Shown here one piece after another: positions 63,461-64,000 of a stretch of DNA of 64,000 nucleotides. How positions within the stretch are numbered: position 1 is the stretch's first letter; every line of letters starts with the position of its first letter. Origin of the DNA: Nilaparvata lugens (taxonomy: Eukaryota > Arthropoda > Insecta > Hemiptera > Delphacidae); the NCBI RefSeq assembly GCF_014356525.2, contig NC_052518.1, positions 96,168,943 through 96,232,942 on the forward strand. The letters run 5' to 3'. A program made the translations under genes and the position numbers. A model generated the notes under the pieces. The model was not told the origin of the DNA and ran no database searches. It saw nothing but the letters and a program-made list of their open reading frames with translations.

Positions 63461-64000
63461 GTGAGTACAAAATAATATAATAATCTATACTATAATAAAG
63501 GAAAGAACTGGCTTAGGGATAGGAAATTCACGAATGACGCATCATCACGTCTCAACTACTCAACTCATTAACTTGACATTTTGCATATAGATTCCTAATT
63601 TACCGAGGATGGTTATAGGCCTATCTTAAATTCTTCAAGATCTCAGTAGGTCTAGTTTGTCAAGTTTTGTATTGGACCCTTGCGGAGCACGGGTTACCTG
63701 TTAGTTATAAATACTCTACAATTTATAACACGTCAATTAAATAATAATAATGATGATAATTTTTATTGTCAAAATTAATACATGTTGAAATTTCATAATA
63801 GATAAAGTATAAAGTCATTCTATTAATACCTTAGAGATAATTCGATAATGGAAATCAAATTTAAAACAATAGAAAATTGAAAAACAAATAGTTTAAAGGT
63901 ATGGTGCCGGTTAAATTTTGACCGTGATTAATTCCACGAGAACCAGTCAGAGAAGCCGTTTTATTAAAAAGCCTTCTCTGATTGGCTCTCCAGAAATTAA
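63461..64000. other. Intron after the chromodomain exon; possible Helitron-like end
   Basis: TCTATACTATAATAAAGGAA at about 63484, then AGAACTGGCTTAG, resembles Helitron 5' ends (TC start, AT-rich). CTTGCGGAGCACGGGTTACC is near 63679. Near the end TTCTCTGATTGGCTCTCC is seen. No exon recognised before the window ends. Confidence 0.35.

Overview
This is insect-type nuclear DNA: AT-rich, with short exons bounded by GT/AG introns, and crowded with old transposable elements. The protein matches and repeat types suggest an arthropod. A hemipteran such as a planthopper is my best guess, but the sequence alone does not prove it. No prokaryotic or organellar feature is visible.

Layout. (1) 392-18421 (+) holds the 3' part of a synaptojanin-like gene: the end of the Sac/5-phosphatase linker, the complete inositol-5-phosphatase (IPPc) domain, the RRM-like DUF1866 domain and a short proline-rich tail, in 12 exons whose phases all agree. 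The Sac domain lies upstream of the window. Its introns carry a 23-bp minisatellite, MITEs and relics of LINE and Penelope-like elements. (2) 18.4-46.4 kb is intergenic and mostly repeats: fold-back elements, a GC-rich satellite block (22.9-26.3 kb, ending near a 100-N assembly gap), two copies of a long duplicated segment (28.2-31.7 and 38.35-40.97 kb), and a broken gene-like stretch at 32.2-35.3 kb that I could not identify. (3) 46.97-47.87 kb is a Harbinger-type element with a truncated transposase. (4) 49476-63460 (+) is the 5' part of a nuclear protein gene, ten exons in consistent phase. It encodes a THAP-like zinc finger, an AT-hook-like motif, a C2HC finger and the start of a chromodomain, and runs past the window edge. 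Its introns hold several families of long-inverted-repeat elements.

How the genes relate. The two host genes have no evident functional link: one acts in phosphoinositide turnover at membranes, the other in chromatin. Paralogous repeat copies inside this one window reveal empty sites, target-site duplications and nested insertions, so much of the transposition history can be read without outside data. No defence island, CRISPR, operon-like system or clearly new biochemical system is visible. The most unusual items are the domain combination and the repeat expansion inside the THAP-like finger, the inverted Penelope-like fold-backs with 12-13-bp target duplications, and a 151-bp satellite that appears to have grown out of a MITE.
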